From assembly GCF_019175385.1 (NCBI RefSeq), contig NC_083344.1, positions 28,956,231-29,020,230 on the forward strand: a stretch of DNA of 64,000 bases, written 5' to 3'. The notes under the pieces were generated by a model, which was not told the DNA's origin, made no database searches, and saw nothing but the letters and a program-made list of their open reading frames with translations. Position 1 is the first letter of the stretch. Every line of letters starts with the position of its first letter. This DNA comes from Lycium barbarum (Eukaryota > Streptophyta > Magnoliopsida > Solanales > Solanaceae). Shown one piece after another: positions 61,657 through 64,000 of the stretch. Position numbers and translations under genes: made by a program.

Positions 61657-61668
61657 GCTCTGATACCA
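61657..61668 (-). promoter_or_regulatory. tRNA-iMet primer binding site, element F
   Basis: Reverse complement TGGTATCAGAGC, 4 nt from the LTR edge at 61673. Confidence 0.95.
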
Positions 61669-61672
61669 CTTT

Positions 61673-64000
61673 TGTCATGACCCAACTAGGGCCATGAAGG
61701 GTACCCGGAGCTAACCACCGAGCACCACTCATACTATTACTCATCGTACTCATCCTGTGTTCATTCATTATTCTCATACTCATAATCATAGTAAAACCAT
61801 TTTCATTTTGAAACATATTTACCTTTATATACATAAGGCCTTTGTCTATCAAAATAATATACATACCATAAAGACATCGTGAGACCATACTACCCACACA
61901 TATGTATCTACGAGCCTCTATTAGAGTACTAGACATATGGACAGGACAGGACCCCGCCACGCCCAAAATATATGTACACAAAACAATAAGCAATGGCACC
62001 TCCTATGAATCTGGATCACCTCCCTGTCCACCTGTAGACATGAACACAGCGTCCAAAGAGAAAGGACGTCTGTACGAATATTGTACTAAGTATGTAAGGC
62101 ATAAACAATAACAATACATCAGTGAAACAGGGGAATATCAAATGAAGAACAATCTGGAGCTGGCTGTCAATTTTTAATAGAAATAATGCATGCTAACTTC
62201 CTTCATAAACATCATCATCATATCATGTATGCATATATATATATATATATATATATATAAGCTTCCCGACCATATAGGTACGGTGTGATCATCATTAGCC
62301 CGCGTCCAGGCCTCCCGCGTTCGAGGTAACCATCTCATGCTGCCCGCTAGTGGTGTCTGCCCATGCCATCTAGACATGGTGTATACGCTGCCCGCCTTAA
62401 TGGTGTCTGCCCTGCCATATAAGCGCGGTGTAATATCATCATCATGTACTCATCATAATGCATGCATAGAGACTCAAAGATAACTATACTTTATCGGGGT
62501 GACATAAGGTCGTGAACCCTCGATTCCGTTATGGAGCATTCAGAAGCATTCTTCCTCACCTTGAAGGAATTAACATATAAGTTGAGTGTATACAATGAAC
62601 AACATCAATGGATCATAGTTAGAATCATTAGCTTTAGGATCTTTAGACTTAACTTATTATCATTACTATCATGCTCATAACATATCTCGTTTCTCTATCT
62701 CATGTGAAGCTCTTCATAATCATAGACTCATAATTGCTGAAATGTAAGAAAGTCATGGGAAAAAATAGGAGAATTCATGCCATTGGAGTCATGCCTTAGA
62801 AGGAAAGGACTAGCCTTACATACCTTTTCGTTTAGCTATTCTAGCGCTTGATCGTTCTCCTTCAATGTTCACGTTTCTACCTTCAAGAGAGTTCGTATTA
62901 ATATTAGCTAAGCGATCACATAAACATGCTCAATTAAAGCTAGAGAAAATTGGGCAGCATTTCTTTTGTTTATACAACTTTCCTCATATCATATATCAAC
63001 TCCCATACGTCTATAATAACATTCACAATATTATAACCAACAACCTTCATTCATATACATTATCCACATTTCACACTTTTACTTCAACTCATCCATAATC
63101 ATGGTGATAATATACTATTACATTTACTCACAATATAATGCTTATCCCATGTTCTTAATGTCATTTATAACATACTTATAATCACAACATATCAAGAATC
63201 ATAATTCATTTCAAACTATTACTCAAGATGCCACTATTCTCATATTCATGACCCATTTCCTATCTCCTTCTACAATCCAAGTCTTTTAACCTCTCAATAC
63301 CTTAAACAACATGGAATAATCATAAAACTTACCTTAGATAGTGTGATAATAAGCCTTGAGTGGAAATACTTCATATGAGCCAAAACCCTAATTCACTTCC
63401 AATGGGATTTCTTGCCTTGGATGAACTCCAACGAGTTTCTTACACTTGATTTTCTTGGTTTGATGAAGTTGATCACAAATTTCTCTTAAGTTCTTGTGGA
63501 AGAAGTGTGGAGATATTTCTAGAGAGTTCTTGAAGTGGAGTGAGAAAATGAAATGAAATAAATGAGGTTGAGGTCCCTTATATAAATTTTAAAATCTCTG
63601 CCGACTCGATTTCACAGACCAACATATGGTCCGTATCTTTTATATGGACCGTATGTATGGCTGTATCTTTAGTCCAGTGAGGGATACCATTCTGGGCAGA
63701 ACATACGGCCTAACATACGGCCAGTACGTTTTATACGTTCCGTATGTTGGACCGTATATTGCCCAGTTTTTCGAAATTCGTTCTTGTTGACTCTTTTGAT
63801 CTCCAATCCTTATGGACCTTCTTAACACTTGTTTAAAACCTTAGTAATAATCTAAGGGACGTTATAACGCTTCTCCAAGACATCATTAAGTCACCATTAA
63901 CTTGTTACTCATAAATCTTTTTCGATACATAACGTATACCTTGCCTTTCTTGGCAAACTTTCTTCTCTTGCCTCAAATGTCTTTGAAATCTCAATTAGGG
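61673..64000 (-). mobile_element. Element F 5' LTR (right), runs off the window
   Basis: It begins TGTCATGACCC and is still in LTR sequence at 64000; by comparison with the left copy (GGGTCATCAAATG near 56390) about 100 bp remain. Candidate donor AAG|GTAAGT is the reverse complement of 63327-63332. GGGCAGCATTTC motif near 62955. Confidence 0.9.
62233..62259. repeat. (AT)n microsatellite
   Basis: About 13 AT units in F's right LTR; the left copy has only about 8 (55848-55863), so the tract has changed since insertion. Confidence 0.93.

Overview
The window is plant nuclear DNA made almost entirely of transposable elements stacked inside one another. I see no intact host gene, rRNA, tRNA, CRISPR array or bacterial feature. 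The lineage calls come from translated domains: Ty3/gypsy chromovirus polyproteins of the Tekay/Del type (integrase followed by a chromodomain, LTRs of 2.4-3.1 kb, tRNA-iMet primer site), an L1-like LINE and a CACTA (En/Spm) transposase. The LTR style (TGTTAC...GTCGTGACA) suggests a eudicot, probably Solanaceae; that is recall-based inference, not something the sequence proves.

Layout. 1-7162 is a stack of plus-strand LTR pieces: an LTR end (1-720) inside the integrase 3' end of element G (721-1303), whose 3' LTR (1304-1593 and 4967-6267) is split by LTR I (1594-4966) and abutted by LTR J (6268-7162). 7163-15989 is minus-strand chromovirus A. 15990-18591 is a scrambled junction of a second LTR family. 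18592-27561 is minus-strand chromovirus B. 27562-29685 is plus-strand LTR L. 29686-30231 and 35040-35200 are two halves of one CACTA transposase fragment, split by non-autonomous element C (30232-35034, target duplication ACTTT). 35201-35482 is low-copy-looking sequence. 35483-38178 is a solo LTR (target duplication ATTAC). 38532-41547 and 52891-55248 are two parts of one LINE on the minus strand, split by chromovirus E (41548-52890, target duplication GGTAT), the youngest-looking and best-preserved element. 55249-64000 is chromovirus F, which enters the LINE again and runs off the window.

How it works together. Every coding region is broken by stops, frameshifts or lost catalytic residues, so no element here looks autonomous. 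Order of events that the junctions support: the LINE is older than E and F; the CACTA copy is older than C and L; LTR L is probably older than B; G is older than I and J. What is preserved across the diverged families is cis-acting sequence: the primer site, the polypurine tract with a flanking 20-bp dyad, an array of palindromes near the LTR start, and a candidate intron / mini-exon / intron arrangement in the LTR leader. Those shared non-coding designs are the most interesting content; I found no convincing new protein system.
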